Of a stretch of 6,262 bases of DNA, positions 5,368-6,262 are shown piece after piece. Numbering within the stretch: position 1 is the first letter of the stretch; every line of letters starts with the position of its first letter. Under the pieces are notes generated by a model that was not told where the DNA came from, searched no databases, and saw only the letters and a program-made list of their open reading frames with translations. Both the position numbers and the translations under genes were made by a program. Where the stretch lies: the NCBI GenBank assembly GCA_015257445.1, contig JABZKE010000034.1, positions 1 to 6,262 of the forward strand, in the 5' to 3' direction. The stretch is from Nanosynbacter sp. Lineage in GTDB: Bacteria; Patescibacteriota; Saccharimonadia; Saccharimonadales; Saccharimonadaceae.

Positions 5368-6262
5368 TCTTGCCTCCAAGAATTTGACGCGCTTTCTTCA
5401 AAATTTCGTTTTCCGCAAAATAATTTTTCACTAGGGAGTTGCCGAAAAGCAGCCAAACTTCATTAATCTTTTCTCGGCGCTCCTTGGGTAATTCACGGTA
5501 ATTCTTCATGAGTTTTGGCGCATATTTTTGCCAATTTCGCATCAAACTTACCGGCTCTTCTACGTCAGATTTCTCGAAAACCTCAAAAATCCCATCCATA
5601 AAAAATCTCAATTCTTCCGGCGAGGCAGAGGCTAGAAAATCATCCACCGTCTTGTTTAGGATGTCGCTCAATTTGGTATTTTTGGCGCGACAGAAATGAT
5701 CGTCTTTAATTTCCCAAGTATAAATATCATGCTGATAGAGATTTTTTGCCTGACTTTTGACCACCACGACTTTTTCTTTGTGGGTTAAAAGTCGCCCAAT
5801 CACCGACTCCTCGGGAATATAGCTTACGATTTTTGGTAGAACCCTAATCGCGCCCGTGTCTCTATTAAGTAACTCCTCTCTTAGTCCTGGCCCATCATAA
5901 TTTAGAACCTTCAAAATTCTTTTTTGTAGTCGATCTGGCGCCATAATTGCTGAATAAATTGATAAATTACCACCTTTCGAGTGTCCACCCAGGTAAAAAT
6001 TCTTATAAAAATAGCGGTGCGAAATATTTTTTAAGTATTCTAGCGCTTCTTTTTGGGCTGGAATCTCTGACAGAAACGACATATTAAAATCTTCTTTCCA
6101 GCCAAAAAGCGTCCCATCCGTACCGAAGAACGAAACGTACATAGTAAAAAAGTTAATTTGAATTGTTACTGCCGAAAATTGTTTTTCAAGCTGTTTATTA
6201 TTTTTACGTGCGAAGAAACCTATTTTCAGATTCTGAAAGCGCGGACTTTCTCCCAGTAGCTG
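5360..6262 (-). CDS. DUF2974 (Mbeg1-like) alpha/beta serine hydrolase, partial at the N-terminus
   Basis: The open frame runs without a stop to the right edge, giving 300 visible residues. The Met at 6142 is internal: the 40 residues before it contain ESPRF and KQFSAVTIQI, which fit the family's N-terminal strand region, so the true start is outside the window. The family hallmarks follow: FGTDGTLFGWKEDFNMSF (about 46-63), then LGGHSKGGNLSIY with the nucleophile Ser95 in a G-x-S-x-G elbow. NYDGPGL (Asp123) and SYIPEESVIGRLL come next, and VVKSQAKNLYQHD holds His178, a plausible catalytic His. The rest is a helical C-terminal region. Members are predicted lipase-like hydrolases, mostly uncharacterised, so no substrate can be named. 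No membrane segment is visible. It is the upstream partner of the methyltransferase (overlap ATGCCTAG, 5360-5367), so the two should be made together. Confidence 0.88.
   Translation of the reverse strand, partial: QLLGESPRFQNLKIGFFARKNNKQLEKQFSAVTIQINFFTMYVSFFGTDGTLFGWKEDFNMSFLSEIPAQKEALEYLKNISHRYFYKNFYLGGHSKGGNLSIYSAIMAPDRLQKRILKVLNYDGPGLREELLNRDTGAIRVLPKIVSYIPEESVIGRLLTHKEKVVVVKSQAKNLYQHDIYTWEIKDDHFCRAKNTKLSDILNKTVDDFLASASPEELRFFMDGIFEVFEKSDVEEPVSLMRNWQKYAPKLMKNYRELPKERREKINEVWLLFGNSLVKNYFAENEILKKARQILGGKNA
5373..5377 (-). promoter_or_regulatory. Shine-Dalgarno site deciding the methyltransferase start
   Basis: On the minus strand GGAGG (5377 down to 5373) is five bases before the ATG at 5367-5365. 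It lies inside the hydrolase gene and overlaps the alternative TTG start at 5379, which it therefore disfavours. The arrangement points to translational coupling. Confidence 0.85.

Noticed and set aside
1..6262. CRISPR arrays, insertion sequences, tRNA or rRNA genes, attachment sites
   Set aside because: No regularly spaced repeats, transposase-like coding sequence, terminal repeats or RNA-gene patterns were seen.

Overview
The window looks like ordinary chromosome from a small-genome bacterium of the Candidate Phyla Radiation (Patescibacteria), most likely Saccharibacteria (TM7). This placement is inferred from the style of the proteins: a very short XseB, a low-complexity Asn/Pro-rich tail on a single-pass membrane protein, a single-chain glycyl-tRNA synthetase of about 445 residues, and a GWKED-type DUF2974 hydrolase, all tightly packed at moderate GC. 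No marker in the window settles the phylum. UGA acts as a stop at the end of the response regulator gene, which argues against the UGA-glycine lineages (Absconditabacteria/SR1, Gracilibacteria).

Plus strand, left to right: the 3' end of an exonuclease VII small subunit gene (xseB-like, 1-194); a membrane-anchored protein of unknown function (266-1228) closed by a GC-rich hairpin; then a three-gene operon (1317-3277) of a sensorless soluble histidine kinase, a stand-alone receiver-domain response regulator and the recombination mediator RecO; then glyS with its own extended -10 promoter and Shine-Dalgarno site (3339-4676). Minus strand, right to left: a DUF2974 (Mbeg1-like) alpha/beta hydrolase that enters from beyond the right edge (5360-6262), overlapping by 8 bases a compact KsgA/Erm-family rRNA adenine methyltransferase (4753-5367). 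The converging transcripts of glyS and the methyltransferase meet at one strong bidirectional terminator (4722-4754).

The translation signals fall into two groups. The two genes directly behind their own promoters without a leader (266 and 1317) have -10 boxes placed so that transcription should begin at or within a base of the ATG, and neither has a Shine-Dalgarno site, so they look leaderless. Genes inside operons, and glyS, have clear AGGAG/GGAGG sites. RecO and the methyltransferase share the same coupled junction: a GGAGG-type site followed by an ATGCCT start overlapping the upstream stop by 8 bases.

The main points of interest are the soluble kinase/receiver pair co-transcribed with recO, the methyltransferase that ends where the family's catalytic domain ends, and its coupling to a serine hydrolase. 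I see no mobile element, CRISPR array, tRNA or rRNA. Nothing here is clearly an undescribed system; the kinase-receiver-recO operon and the hydrolase-methyltransferase pair are the best candidates for follow-up.
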